This document shows, piece after piece, positions 44,270-57,500 of a stretch of DNA of 64,000 nt; positions within the stretch are counted from its first letter, which is position 1, and each line of letters starts with the position of its first letter. Under the pieces are notes generated by a model. It was not told the DNA's origin and did not search any database. It saw only the letters and a list, made by a program, of their open reading frames with translations. This DNA comes from Aspidapion aeneum. Lineage: Eukaryota; Arthropoda; Insecta; Coleoptera; Brentidae. Both the position numbers and the translations under genes were made by a program. The stretch lies in contig OY755045.1 in NCBI GenBank assembly GCA_963576565.1, positions 3,161,477-3,225,476 on the forward strand, in the 5' to 3' direction.

Positions 44270-44627
44270 CTGACAACATTGACAAACCCTTTAATGACAA
44301 ATAACAAATGACAATCTCCCTAGAGTATTAAGTTCACAGAATACCACCGGTGCTTAGATCCAGAGAGAGAAAGGTTGCAATGCTTAGCACTCATTGTATG
44401 TTCTCACTCTATAAAAACTCTTTAAATTTTTGTCTCAGTGTCCCATTACAATGTATCCCCGTGGCCGTTCCAGTTACTTCGTATATAATTCATTAACTAT
44501 GAATAGCAACAGTTTTCAAGGCTGACAGATTTAAAATGTTGACTATTTTGAAAACAAAAAAATAAATACAGGCTGGCTAGATATTAATGGAAATGTCAGC
44601 CTTCGACAGTGTTGTGTAACAGGGGCC

Positions 44628-45300
44628 ACAAGACGCTAGCGCTACCAAGTCCACTTTCAATCCCTGGCTTCGCAAGCGCACTACCAATATTATTTACCTC
44701 ATGTATTAGAATAGATGTACAGGGTGATTTTCACTTGAATGATTCTAACCACATGAAAATAGAAAGTTTCAAAAACCTAACCTAACAAAACCTAATCAAA
44801 TCTAACCGAACCGAAGGAAACTGAACCAATAATTTTTTTCAAAAAAAAACTTTCCTGACTTCCTGCCCGGGATCCTAGAGGATGTGAATCCGAACCGAAC
44901 CAAACCGAACCTAACTAAACTGAACCAAACCTAAACTAACCAAACTAAACTACAACACGTACTGCTAATTAGGTTTAGTTGGGTAGGGTTAGGTTTGGAT
45001 AGGTTCGGTTCGGTACGGTCCGGTTCGGATTCACATCCTCTAGCATCCCAGGTAGGAAGTCAGGAAAGTTTTTTTTTTGAAAAAAAATATTGGTTTAGTT
45101 TGCTTTGGTTCGGTTCGGTTAGATCTGATTAGGTTTCGTTAGGTTAGGTTTTTGAAACTTTCTATTTTCATGTGGTTAGAATCATTCAAGTGAAAATCAC
45201 CCTGTACATCGATTCTAATACATGAGGTAAATAATATTGGTAGATCTACGCATGCGAAGCCAGGGATTGGAAGTGGACTTGGTAGCGCTAGCGTCTTGTA
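44628..45300. mobile_element. Foldback/Mutator-like palindrome with 9-10 bp target duplication
   Basis: AACAGGGGCC flanks both sides (to 44627 and from about 45300). Arms ACAAGACGCTAGCGCTACCA / TGGTAGCGCTAGCGTCTTGT extend about 320 bp through AACCTAACC-rich sequence. Confidence 0.85.
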
Positions 45301-45329
45301 ACAGGGGCCTTGTGATGGTGGTATTTGTT

Positions 45330-47160
45330 GAATCAAGTGGCCAAGGCTTAAAGGTTGCAAACTATCAATTTAGGCTACAACTTATATAAATTATAAAAAA
45401 ATTAAATGTTATTAAAGTTATTACTTATTTGTTTTCGAAAGGGAATTTGACGGTTCTTGGAGAAAGAATATGTTTTTCTCAATTTTATAAACAATGTAAG
45501 AAAATCATACATACCTTTTTAATTTTTTTCTTGAAACTTCACATTATCACTTCTTAATATATGGATGATTCTACAAAAATGGTGCTGTGGAGTGGGAATG
45601 CATATTATTCAAACACAGACTGCAAATGAAGCATAGTTTTAGTTATAAGATTTAAAACGAAATGTTTTCTTTATGGAGCATTTGAGTTTAATGTATAAAA
45701 AAATTGCAAGTTTATAATTTTTTTTATTACAAAGCAAATACCTCATTCCTCTGGTGTAGTCCCAAACCAAATATTAAAAACTCAAATTGAAAAAAATATC
45801 CTATTAAATAATATTTAACCAAGTCTTAACTATTTATCAAAAAAATTGATAAAACTTAAGTTTGCAGTCATATTTTTGAAAATACGAATTTACATCTTTT
45901 CCGGAAAATTTTACAATTTTAAACGTGCTCCATTTTTAATAACACAATATTTGTGAATACCACCGGTTAATTTCTAGAGAAAGGGACGGCCCTAGATATC
46001 TAATTTACTTGTGAGGGTGACAAGTTGTGACAGATAATGTCAACTTTAGTTTGGTTTAAGTTATAGATCTTTTTATTTTCGGCAGAAAATTAGTTTTTTT
46101 CGGAGAAATCAAAAAGGAACGCTATAATTATCATTCCTCTGGTAAGCAAATATTCGACTGATATCAATAGTATAATTTTTTTGTTGATTGTTTTAAAATT
46201 ATAAGTATAGGAACTTTGTTTATATAAAACTTAAGTTAAGTAGTCTAAATAGATTTTGTTTTAAATTGGAAAACCATTAAAAAACTTATTCCTCTGGTAC
46301 TCATTCCTCTGGAATTTTTATGCAATAATTCCTAAAATTCGGGAAAATAAATGTTTCTTAGCCTACACCTAATTAGTTACATAAATTTAAAAAACAAAAT
46401 TATTTACTGTGCTGTACTGTTATTCAAAGGTAATGACCAAAAATGATATCCATATAGCCCACTTTTGGTAGAATTATCCATATATATTTGATTTTGTTGT
46501 TAATAAACTATTTTGCTATTCTGCAAGTATTCAAAATCTTTAAACTTTTAGGTTTTAGGAACCTTTTTTATGTTTCTTGTAAACATATTTATTTAGCAAC
46601 ATTTTAAACGTTGATTGAATAATATTTTGCAATCAACTGTTTAATTTACTTAATACTACTGTTTAGGTTTAGGATGTTATTTACTGATTAAAAATGCCGA
46701 TTTTAGGGCAACGAAACCAAATCCAACTAAAGAATGTGTTCTCTAACGGTTTTCTTGTCTCAGCCAAGCCACCCTGCTCTCTAGGAACTCTTGGCTTGCC
46801 GCTGATTGGTCTAAAATCTAAGCATTCTCGCCTTGGCGAGAAAGACAAAGAGACAAAATACCAGCGCAATCTAAAGATGCGTGGACTTAGAAAATCGATA
46901 AAGTTAAAATCATATAGTGTGTTTTAAAAAAATTGAAAACAGTTTAGCAAATTTGTTTCCAGTTACAGAATATAAATTATTGTGATGTTAGTGACTCAAA
47001 GGACATATTAGCCGAATACAACTTTTATTAAAATACAGCGAACCTGAAAATATGCCAAAAAACAAGTCGCTGGTGTTGCCATAAATTTTACTTATTCTTA
47101 AACTAGTCTTGCAAGTAATTAATGCTTGTTGATGTTGTAACAGTGGCCTGGCGTGTGACA
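45330..47160 (+). repeat. 1.2-kb dispersed repeat, tandem copy 1 (with a nested MITE)
   Basis: TCAAGTGGCCAAGGCTTAAA to AATTAATGCTTGTTGATGTT; same order as 47161-48340. Holds the MITE 45559-46486. Confidence 0.85.
45559..46486 (+). mobile_element. 930-bp MITE, copy 1
   Basis: Inverted ends ATATGGATGATTCTAC / GTAGAATTATCCATAT. CATTCCTCTGGTA repeated inside. Other copies 53014-53925 and 59480-60410. Confidence 0.9.
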
Positions 47161-48340
47161 GTGGTACTGTCACCTCAAGTGGCCAAGGCTTAAATGTAAG
47201 CTACCATCTTAGGCTACAACTTATATAAATTATGAAAAGATTAAATGTTATTATATGTTATTAAATTTACACGATCTCGAAAGGGAATTTGACGGTTCTT
47301 GGAGGAAAAGTATGCTATAAACGTTTTTCTCAAATGTATAACTAATGTAGGATAATCATACATACCTTTTCAATTTTTTTCTTGTAGCTTCACACTTTCA
47401 CTTCTTATATTTATTAGTTGAATATCGACTTTTTACTACTATTAAACTTTTGTATTCAAATATTTACACTTTTTAAACTTTTAGGTTTTATAAACCTTTT
47501 ATAAATTTGTTGTAAATATATATATTTATCAACATCTTAAACGTTGATTGAATGAGTGAAACTATTCAATCAACTGTTTAATTTACTTAATATTACTATT
47601 TAGGTTTGGGATATGTTATTGATTAAAAATGCCGATTTTAGGGCAACGAATGGTTTGTATTTTGTTGTTAAAATAAACCATAAAACAGATAAAAACATTA
47701 TTTCAAAACACTGGAAACAGTAATAAATAAAAGCTTTAAAATTAATAAACTCTAAAAGAAAAGACCAAAATAATTATGAATATTAAAGTTAACAGTTTTA
47801 TACAATGTTAAAATAATTGATAAATTTCCCCAGTTGAAATAAAACCCCCCTTAAGAAGTGTGAATGAAAGCGTAACGTACCAGGCAAAGGCAAACTAAAG
47901 AGTAAACTCCCTGACGACTTTCGAAAGTTTCCCGTCTCAGTTAAAGCGACCCTGCGCTTGAAGGGACAAATATCTTGCGTTGATTGGCTAAAATTCTACT
48001 CCCTTTCGCCTTGGCGAGAAAGAGATAGACTGCGCTCTAAGCGCTCCACTAAGAGATAAAATAGCAATGCAAGCCAGACTTAAAAATCCGTTAGAAAGTA
48101 AAATTACACAGTGTGTTTTTTTTTTAATTGAAAATAGTTTAGCTAATTTGTTTCCAGTTACAAAATATGAATTATTTTGATGTTAGTGGCTCAAAGGACA
48201 TATTAGCCGAATACAACTTTTATTAAAATACAGCGAACCTGAAAATATGCCTAAAAACAAGTCGCCGAGTTGCCATAAATTTTACTTAATCTTAACCTAG
48301 TCTTGCATATAATTAATGCTTGTTGATGTCAAAACAATAT
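47161..48340 (+). repeat. 1.2-kb dispersed repeat, tandem copy 2
   Basis: Adjacent direct repeat of 45330-47160 without the MITE; both carry CGCCTTGGCGAGAAAGA and CAAAGGACATATTAGCCGAA. Confidence 0.85.
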
Positions 48341-48576
48341 TTAATTAAAAATTTTTAAAAACTTATAAATGGCAAAAATACCATTTATGCTCAAATCCCG
48401 TTTTGTTACAATGTCGAAAACAATATTTAATAAAAAATATTTAAAAACGTATAAATGGCACAAATACCATTTATATGCAAATCCCAATTTGTTACAATTG
48501 TATTTCAAAGAAGAATCGGGCTTGTTAATTAAAACGAAAAATTTAAAAAAAGAAACTATTATATTTACTTACTTTA

Positions 48577-51500
48577 CTATCTCATAACAACTCCTTTATC
48601 TATAACAACAAAATTGTCAACTACTAAACTACATCTGGAACACAAGTCGTTCTCGTTGACAGATCTGACACATCTACATCTCTGACAACTATATCTGTCA
48701 CTTTTCTTGACTTCCAGTTTAACTCTTTTAAAGTCTGTAATGTCACTTTTGACGAGTTGTACTTTCGATACTTGAAGTATGTCGGCCATTTCAGTTTCAA
48801 GTTGGTCAATTTCCATAAAATTCTGTAAAACAATAGGTATACTATAAATTCGAAAAAATAAATTGACCATAAGCAGTGTTCTGAGGAGTCCCATAAGGAC
48901 GAAACGGTTAACTGTCAACACTTATTAGGTGTCCATTAGATCTTGGACCCCCGTGAAGTTAAGCTTTCAAGCTACCCACGGAAAAATATGAGAGAAACAA
49001 AAACTCCTTTTTACCCGATTAGCCATGAAACTCGTTTGATTTTTGCACATAGAAAGGTACAATTTTGGTTAAATGGGATAAAATTATTTTGAATCTGAAT
49101 CTTACCTCTAAAACGGTAAACTCCTCCTCTCCAAAGTTTAGCTCAACCTCTAATCCAACAGTATTCGCCCCATATTCTTTGTGCACCTCTTTTTTAACCT
49201 CCAAAACTAAATCCATGATTTTTTCCACCTCAAAATCCTCCCAGTCATCTCGTGCTCTAACTTTCTCATTTGTAAAGTACGAGTCACTATTTTTTTGAGG
49301 AAGATGACTATACATTTCTTCAACCAAGTGTGGTACTATACCAGCTATACTTTTCGACACTGTATGGAATATTTGGTACAGAGTAAACTGTGCGGATTTT
49401 CTGGTACTACTTTCTGCAGGTTCACAGTACAGTCTATCTTTGATAGCGGAGTAGTATAGAGCAGATACAGGGTTCGTTAAAAGGTGAGATAGAGATGTGT
49501 TGATTTTGTGGAAGTTGTGAGACTCGATGTTAGTTTTTGACTGAAAATATATAAATAAGTATAATTTTTAGCTCACACATACTATAGTAGTGTGAGCTAA
49601 TTTTTTCGAGAAAAAAAAAGTTGCTCCGATTTAAAAAAAAAATATATATCTTTGCGTTTCAGATGATTTTGAAACTTTTTTGTTGCGCCGTCTGCCTGTC
49701 TGTCTGTCTGTCTGTCTGTATGTCTGTAACGACCAACGCGCATAACTCAAAAACCGCTTGGCCGATTTTAATGAAATTTGGTACCTAGGCTGGGTCTTGG
49801 GTCGAGATGGTCCCATTTAAAAATGAACAAAATCCACCGAACGCAAGCCAAATAAAAGGGTGTGGGTAGATTTCAAAAATTAGAGTTTATGTGAAAATAT
49901 GGCGTGTGTGATATCAAACGAAAGGTTCTTGAGTCTGGAGTTAAACAAAATGAATTTTAGTTTATTTCAAAAAAAAGGTGGGGGTAGATTTCAAAAATTA
50001 GAGTTTAAGTGAAAATATGGCGTGTGTGATATCAAACGAAAGGTTCTTGAGTCTGGATTTAAACAAAATACATTTTAGTTTTTTTTTAAAGGGTGGGGGT
50101 AGATTTTAAAAATTCGAGTTTAAGTCAAAACATGGCTTGTGTGGTATCAAACAAAAGGTAATTGAGTCTGGAGTTGAATAAAATATATTTCAGTTTTTAG
50201 TTATATTAGCTCACACGTACACTATAACTATAGTACCTAGTGTGAGCTTAGGTGCCCATAGATTGGCAGAGTATTTTTTTGGTGGCGAATTTTCCAATTT
50301 GGCGCATGCCAACAAGGTATTTATGCAAAATTTAGGAAATTTTAAAAAAGTACCAAACCTAAGAACTTAAATTTCTTAAAAAATTTATAAACATATTTTA
50401 GGGTTTTTCGCTAATATCTTGAGAAGATGACACTGTACAGAAAAATATAAAGAGTGTAAAACTAAAGAAGGCAACATAATCTTTTAACTAAAATATATAC
50501 AGGGTGTTTCACAAACGTCGAAATGGGCATTTAGAGTGCGAATTTGGAGAAACGTTTGCGAGAGGGACACTTTTTGACTATCTTAAAATTTTATATATTT
50601 TTAATAGGGAAAGTGGGTTTGAGGATACCATGTTTTGAAGGCCTTTTGAATGTCCTTACCACCATGTAAAAATTTCAAAAATCTATTTATTAGTTTTTGA
50701 GATAATTGCCTCCAAACTTTTAAATTTAACATGGACTGATAAAATACAAATTTAATTAGAATTTTATATTTTTCGGATTTAATTTTTATTTACTCATTTC
50801 ATGTTGAATTTGAAAATTTTAAAGCAAATATCTCAAAAACTAATCGATGCATTTTCGAAATTTTTACACGGTTGTAAAGATATTCAAGAGAGCTTTAAAA
50901 CAAGGTATCACTCTCAGAGTAATAACATATAAAGAGAAGTAGTAGCCCCGGTTTCGGCGGTCATTCATTCATTTGTTGGTAAACAATGTAGCTTTTCCGC
51001 TGTTGCCGCCTCCTCTGCCTCTGTAAAATTTGATAAATAATAAGTAAGGTTCAACTTCTTACCTTACCAAAATATATAGTGCTTTGAGTTGGTTAGGCTA
51101 TTCAAACCGTGCGATAATTTGTCATGCGCTTACTAGCCCGCGTCGCGTCGTTTTATGCTGTGTATTTCTTATTACAATCTGATAACATAATTTATGAACG
51201 GCCCCTTTTCGCACAATTTTTTCAGGACGTGGCAACAGGTGTATAACATCATATTACGGATTTCGTGTTAGCAGGGCCGGGTTTCGTTTTGAGCTACTTG
51301 GACTATATCCCCAGGTAAAAAGGAATCCTTTTTCCTTTTGTAGAGGAGTGAGTGAGTGGCAATTTCGACGTTTTTTGAAATTTCGTAACTACTTTATAAA
51401 AGTCCATGAAACTTCGAGGGTTGTTAACTCTATGAAGGTCTACGACTGTGCAAAGTATGAGATTCGTAGCGCTTTCCGAAGTAGAGTTTTGGATAGGTCA

Positions 51501-54500
51501 AATATGGGCTGAAATGTTTCAAGAAAAGATGGTACGGCAGCGCGAACTTGGCGAGGCACTGCCGTGCCCTCAGATAAAGACAATGGAAGTCCAAAGTTTT
51601 ATTTCTACTCAATCATTGTCTACGAGTTTCAAACAAAAGATTATTTTTTCACTTATATAATGGCAACAAGTTTAATTAGGTGGGTCCTAAAGTCGTGAAC
51701 GGTTAGCCCAGATATTCCTAAGCTCTAAGGTCGACATTGACAGTAACATGTGTTTGTATTAAATGCAGTGTTGTCTTCGCCGGCGAACTCGGCATATTGA
51801 ATTTTTGGTGTTTTTTTCTGTGTGCTGAGTTTTATTTTTGTAAAAAAGAACTTAGTTGGACGTAAAAATAAACAAGAAGTGCTATGTTTCTGAAAATATT
51901 GTGAAAATTCAGCCCAGTGTGGTTTTTTCGAGATGATTCCAGTGACGCAGCTATGTTGCCATCGCCGGGGATTCTGCAAATTCTAAGTTTTCAGGAATGA
52001 CCGCCACGAATAGGGAAAATTTACACGGGGCCGCGGTTGACTTCTTCTCTTTATATTATTATTACTCTAAGGTATCACTAGACCCTCTTTTCCTATTCAA
52101 AATATAGGGGTAAAGTATACCCCTCGAAGGCGATTCGTAAAACAAAATTATTTTAATATGTTTAAAAAATTACGAAAAAAAAAGGTCAAGTAAAAAGTTA
52201 CCTTTTGTGAAAACTGGCACAACAAATGCAGCATATATCTATCCACCAACAACAAACTATCTCTATCGCTCTCGTTGTACTTGTAGTCGAAAATCCCACC
52301 AATGGCGAAACGTAAAACACTTCGAATCTTTTGCAATTCGTCTTTCGATTGGTCAAGAATGTTTGCACTAATACTGGCCATTGCTGATTGGTTGGCATGA
52401 CAAGCGACCCACCACCTGAAAACGATAAAAGATAGAAATGTTTTTAAATTGTGAGAATCGTTATTCAACTGTTCCTGAGTTGCTGATTATTACTACTCAA
52501 CCGGACACCATTTCAATAATGTACTTAGGTTCAACACCCGATTCTTTGCCCTGCCAAAGCATGCGACTTTATCATGACAACCAACAGAGGGCTTCATCCC
52601 GTGGCATATCGAGTAGATACAGCAGAACTGAAACTTAAACGCGCTTTTTTTGAGGCTCAAAATGACAGATTTTAGATTTATATCTTCCAAAGAATGTTAC
52701 TTTGCCCACCTGGAGCAGTGATTTTTAAATTTAGCGAAATCTAGGAAAATTTTAAGTTGGCAACGCTGTAAAAAGCATACCTTAAGGTATCAACTCCATA
52801 GGCTTTACTCCCGTTCTTTCCTGCAACAACTTCTACAGGATCAATTACATTTCCCAACGATTTTGACATCTTAACGCCTTTTTCGTCGACTGCAAAGCTG
52901 TGTACAAATATGGATCTAAAATACAGGGTGTTATATAATATTTAAAAAGGTTTGTTTTTGGTGTGGGTTTGCCAATGAATTATATACGAAGTAACTGGAA
53001 CGGCCACATTACCTATATGGATGATTCTACCAAAAGTGGGCGATATGGATATCATTTTTGGTCAGTGCCTTTAAATAACAGTACAGCACAGTAAATAATT
53101 TTGTTTTTTTTTAAATGTATGTAACTAATTAGCTAAGCTAAGAAACATTTATTTTCCCGAATTTTAGGAATTATTGCATAAAAATTCCAGAGGGATGAGT
53201 TTTTTAATGGTTTTCCAATTTAAATCAAAATCTATTTAGACTACTTAACTTAAGTTTTATATAAACAAAGTTCCTATACTTATAATTTTAAAACAATCAA
53301 CAAAAAAATTATACTATTGATATCAGTCGAATATTTACTTACCAGAGGAATGATAATTGAAGCGTTCCTTTTTGATTTCTCCGAAAAAAACTAATTTTCC
53401 GCCGAAAATAAAAAGATCTATAATTTAAACCAAACTAAAGTTGACATTATCTGTCACAACTTGTCACCCTCACAAGTAAATTAGATATCCAGGGCCGTCT
53501 CTTTCTCTAGAAATTAACCGGTTGTATTCACAAATATTGTGTTATTAAAAATGGAGCACGTTTAAAATTGTAAAATTTTCCGGAGAAGATGTAAATTCGG
53601 ATTTTTAAAAATATGACTGCAAACTTAAGTTTTATCAATTTTTTGATAAATAGTTAAGACTTGGTTAAATATTATTTATTAGGATATTTTTTCAATTTGA
53701 GTTTTTAATATTTGGTTTGGGACTACATTAGAGGAATGAGGTATTTGCTTTGTAATAAAAAAAATTATAAACTTGCAATTTTTTTTATACATTAAACTCA
53801 AATGGTCCATAAAGAAAACATTTTGTTTTAAATCTTATAACCAAAACTATGCTTCATTTGCAGTCTGTGTTTGAAAAATATTCATTCCCACTCCACAGCA
53901 CCATTTTTGTAGAATCATCCATATGGGATACTGAGGCAAAAATTTTAAGAGTTGTTTTAGAGTTTGTTTGGAGTGAGAACATACAATGAATGTTAAGCAT
54001 TGCAACCTTTCTCTTTCTAGTTCTAATCACCGGTGGTATTCTGTGAACTTAATACTTTAAAGAGATTGTGATTTGTGATATGTCATCAAAGTGTTTGTCA
54101 ATATTGTCAGTACAATTTTTCAAATTGTTTTTGTTGAACAAAAATAAAAAATGAGAACACAGACCTATCCAGTTATATATATAGAGATCATTGGGATTTT
54201 GTGACAAACGCCGTAAAAATATTTCACTTCCAATAACCAGTTTGAAATTTTGCATGAAATCTCTATTACGATACAGGGTGTTCTAAGTTAAATCGGCACT
54301 ATTACTTCGTTAATATTAGAGCTACAGAGTCGATTAAATTAAACAAAATTCTAGTATTTTTTTGCTGATTAAGATGGGGACAACAGAACAAAAATCAAAT
54401 GACGCGTAGGTGAGTTATGATCAAAAATACATTTTTTTTGGGACACCCAGTGGAAAGAAAATTTGGCAAACAAATGCTGTTCTATAACTTTATCTCTTAA

Positions 54501-57500
54501 AGTCAAACAAACAAAGTTATTAACAACTTTCCTAGGTATAGGGGATATGGTGCTTTTGTTAATAAATTTAAAATATGAATTTTTAAAATTTGGCCATTTT
54601 GGTCTTATATTCCCTACCCTAAAATTCGCTAAATGACGTTTTTCGAATCTTAACTCGGGGTATAGTTTTTTCGCATCTGTATAGCCCCACCATACTGCAA
54701 CTCGGTGTTTTTGTTAATAAACTGTATAGTTTTTAAAATATGAAATTTTAAAGTTTGTCCATTTTGGTCTTATGGGATTCCCTATCCTAAAAATCACTAA
54801 ATGACGTTTCTCCGAATTTTAACTCAGTGTGTGGTTTTTTCGAATCTCTATGACCCTACCATACTGTAACTCGGTGTTTTTGTTGATAAACTGTATAGTT
54901 TTTAAAATATGAATTTTCAAGTTCGCCAATTTTCTTCTTTTAGAGATTCCCTACCCTAAAAATCCTTAATGACGTTTTTACGAATCTTAACTTAAGGTGT
55001 GGTTTTTTCGCATCTCTATGGCCCCAAGATACTGCAACTCGGTGCTTTTGTTGAGAAACTGTATAGTTTTTGAAATATGAATAATATTTTGGTCTTATGG
55101 GATTCCCTACCCTAAAATTCGATAAATGACGTTTTTACGAATCTACACTTAATGTGTGGGTTTTTTGCATCTCTATGGCCCCACTATGTAATTTTTGTAA
55201 TTTTTGTAATTAATTTTAATTTTTTTCATTTTTCTAATTTTTTAAATTTTTTAAATTTTTAAAATTTTTTAAAATTTTTTAAATTTTTTAAATTTTTTTA
55301 ATTTTAATTTTTTGTAATTTTTTAATTTTTGCAATTTTTGTAATTTTTGTAATTTTTGTAATTTTTGTAACTTTTGTAACTTTTGTAACTTTTGTAACTT
55401 TTGTAACTTTTGTAATTTTTGTAATTTTTGTAATTTTTGTAATTTTTGTAATTTTTGTAATTTTTGTAATTTTTGTAATTTTTGTAATTTTTGTAATTTT
55501 TGTAATTTTTGTAATTTTTGTAATTTTTGTAATTTTTGTAATTTTTGTAATTTTTGTAATTTTTGTAATTTTTGTAATTTTTGTAATTTTTGTAATTTTT
55601 GTAATTTTTGTAATTTTTGTAATTTTTGTAATTTTTGTAATTTTTGTAATTTTTGTAATTTTTGTAATTTTTGTAATTTTTGTAATTTTTGTAATTTTTG
55701 TAATTTTTGTAATTTTTGTAATTTTTGTAATTTTTGTAATTTTTGTAATTTTTGTAATTTTTGTAATTTTTGTAATTTTTGTAATTTTTGTAATTTTTGT
55801 AATTTTTGTAATTTTTGTAATTTTTGTAATTTTTGTAATTTTTGTAATTTTTGTAATTTTTGTAATTTTTGTAATTTTTGTAATTTTTGTAATTTTTGTA
55901 ATTTTTGTAATTTTTGTAATTTTTGTAATTTTTGTAATTTTTGTAATTTTTGTAATTTTTGTAATTTTTGTAATTTTTGTAATTTTTGTAATTTTTGTAA
56001 TTTTTGTAATTTTTGTAATTTTTGTAATTTTTGTAATTTTTGTAATTTTTGTAATTTTTGTAATTTTTGTAATTTTTGTAATTTTTGTAATTTTTGTAAT
56101 TTTTGTAATTTTTGTAATTTTTGTAATTTTTGTAATTTTTGTAATTTTTGTAATTTTTGTAATTTTTGTAATTTTTGTAATTTTTGTAATTTTTGTAATT
56201 TTTGTAATTTTTGTAATTTTTGTAATTTTTGTAATTTTTGTAATTTTTGTAATTTTTGTAATTTTTGTAATTTTTGTAATTTTTGTAATTTTTGTAATTT
56301 TTGTAATTTTTGTAATTTTTGTAATTTTTGTAATTTTTGTAATTTTTGTAATTTTTGTAATTTTTGTAATTTTTGTAATTTTTGTAATTTTTGTAATTTT
56401 TGTAATTTTTGTAATTTTTGTAATTTTTGTAATTTTTGTAATTTTTGTAATTTTTGTAATTTTTGTAATTTTTGTAATTTTTGTAATTTTTGTAATTTTT
56501 GTAATTTTTGTAATTTTTGTAATTTTTGTAATATTTGTAATTTTTGTAATTCTGGTTATTTTTGTAATTCTGGTTATTTTTGTAATTTTTGTGATTTTTG
56601 TAATTCTGGTAATTCTGTAAATTTTTGTAATTTTTGTAATTCTGGTTATTTTTGTAATTTTTGTAATTTTTATGACTTTTGTATTTTTGTAAGTTTTGGT
56701 AATTTTTGTGATTTTTTGTAATTTTTATGACTTTTAGTAATTTTTGTAATTCTGGTAATTTTTGTAATTTTTGTAATTCTGGTTATTTTTGTGATTTTTG
56801 TAATTCTGGTAATTCTGGTAATTTTTGTTATTATTTGGCTATTTTGGTCTTATGGGATTCCCTACCCTAAAATTCGCTAAATGACGTTTTTACGAATCTT
56901 AACTTAAGGTGTGGTTTTTTCGCACCTCTATGGCCCCACCATACTGCAACTCGGTGCTTTGGTTGATAAACTGTACAGGTTTAAAAATATGAATTTTTAA
57001 AGTTTGACCATTTTGGTCTTATGTGATTCCCTACCCTAACATTCGCTAAACGACGTTTTTCGAATCTTAACTCAGGGTGTGCTTTTTTTTCTATCAAAAG
57101 CTGTCTGCCTTTATTTAGGAAATCGTTAGTTGTTAATTCTTGCCTTCCGGAGAAAAAGTTGAAAAAGAACTTTTGTTTAAAATTAAATTTTCAAGGACGA
57201 GCTATCGCATACTGAAGTCCTGCGCATATATTTTGAAACACCCTGTATAGTACGCGTTGGTTAAATAAATGTCTCAATACCCGCCAGCCCACTGTATTTA
57301 TTACCTGTAAGGGCTCTTGTCTCTTAAGGCCACTGAGGTCAATAGAGAAGATTGAAACCACCCATTGAATTGATCAACGCCTTCTAGATACATGTCGGCC
57401 ACTTGATCGCCCTCAAGCACTTTAGACCAGGATATGCCACTGTCAAACCATATGTCAAGAATGTCCTAAATAGCAAATAAGAATAGTCAAATTTTTGCGA

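Larger units (their letters stand above)
42960..44500 (+). repeat. Dispersed repeat also at 52965-54200, split by a hAT
   Basis: TTTTTATTTTTGTTCAACAA, AGTTCACAGAATACCACCGG, ATGTTCTCACTCT and GGCCGTTCCAGTTACTTCGT recur in reverse at 52965-54200. Confidence 0.75.

Noticed and set aside
44770..45160. AACCTAACC / TTAGGTTAGG as interstitial insect telomere (TTAGG)n
   Set aside because: Only two or three units, mixed with AACCGAACC and AAACTAAACC, and mirrored by the palindrome arms.
46681..46927. Frames over the 1.2-kb repeat
   Set aside because: Not conserved in the second copy and no protein features.
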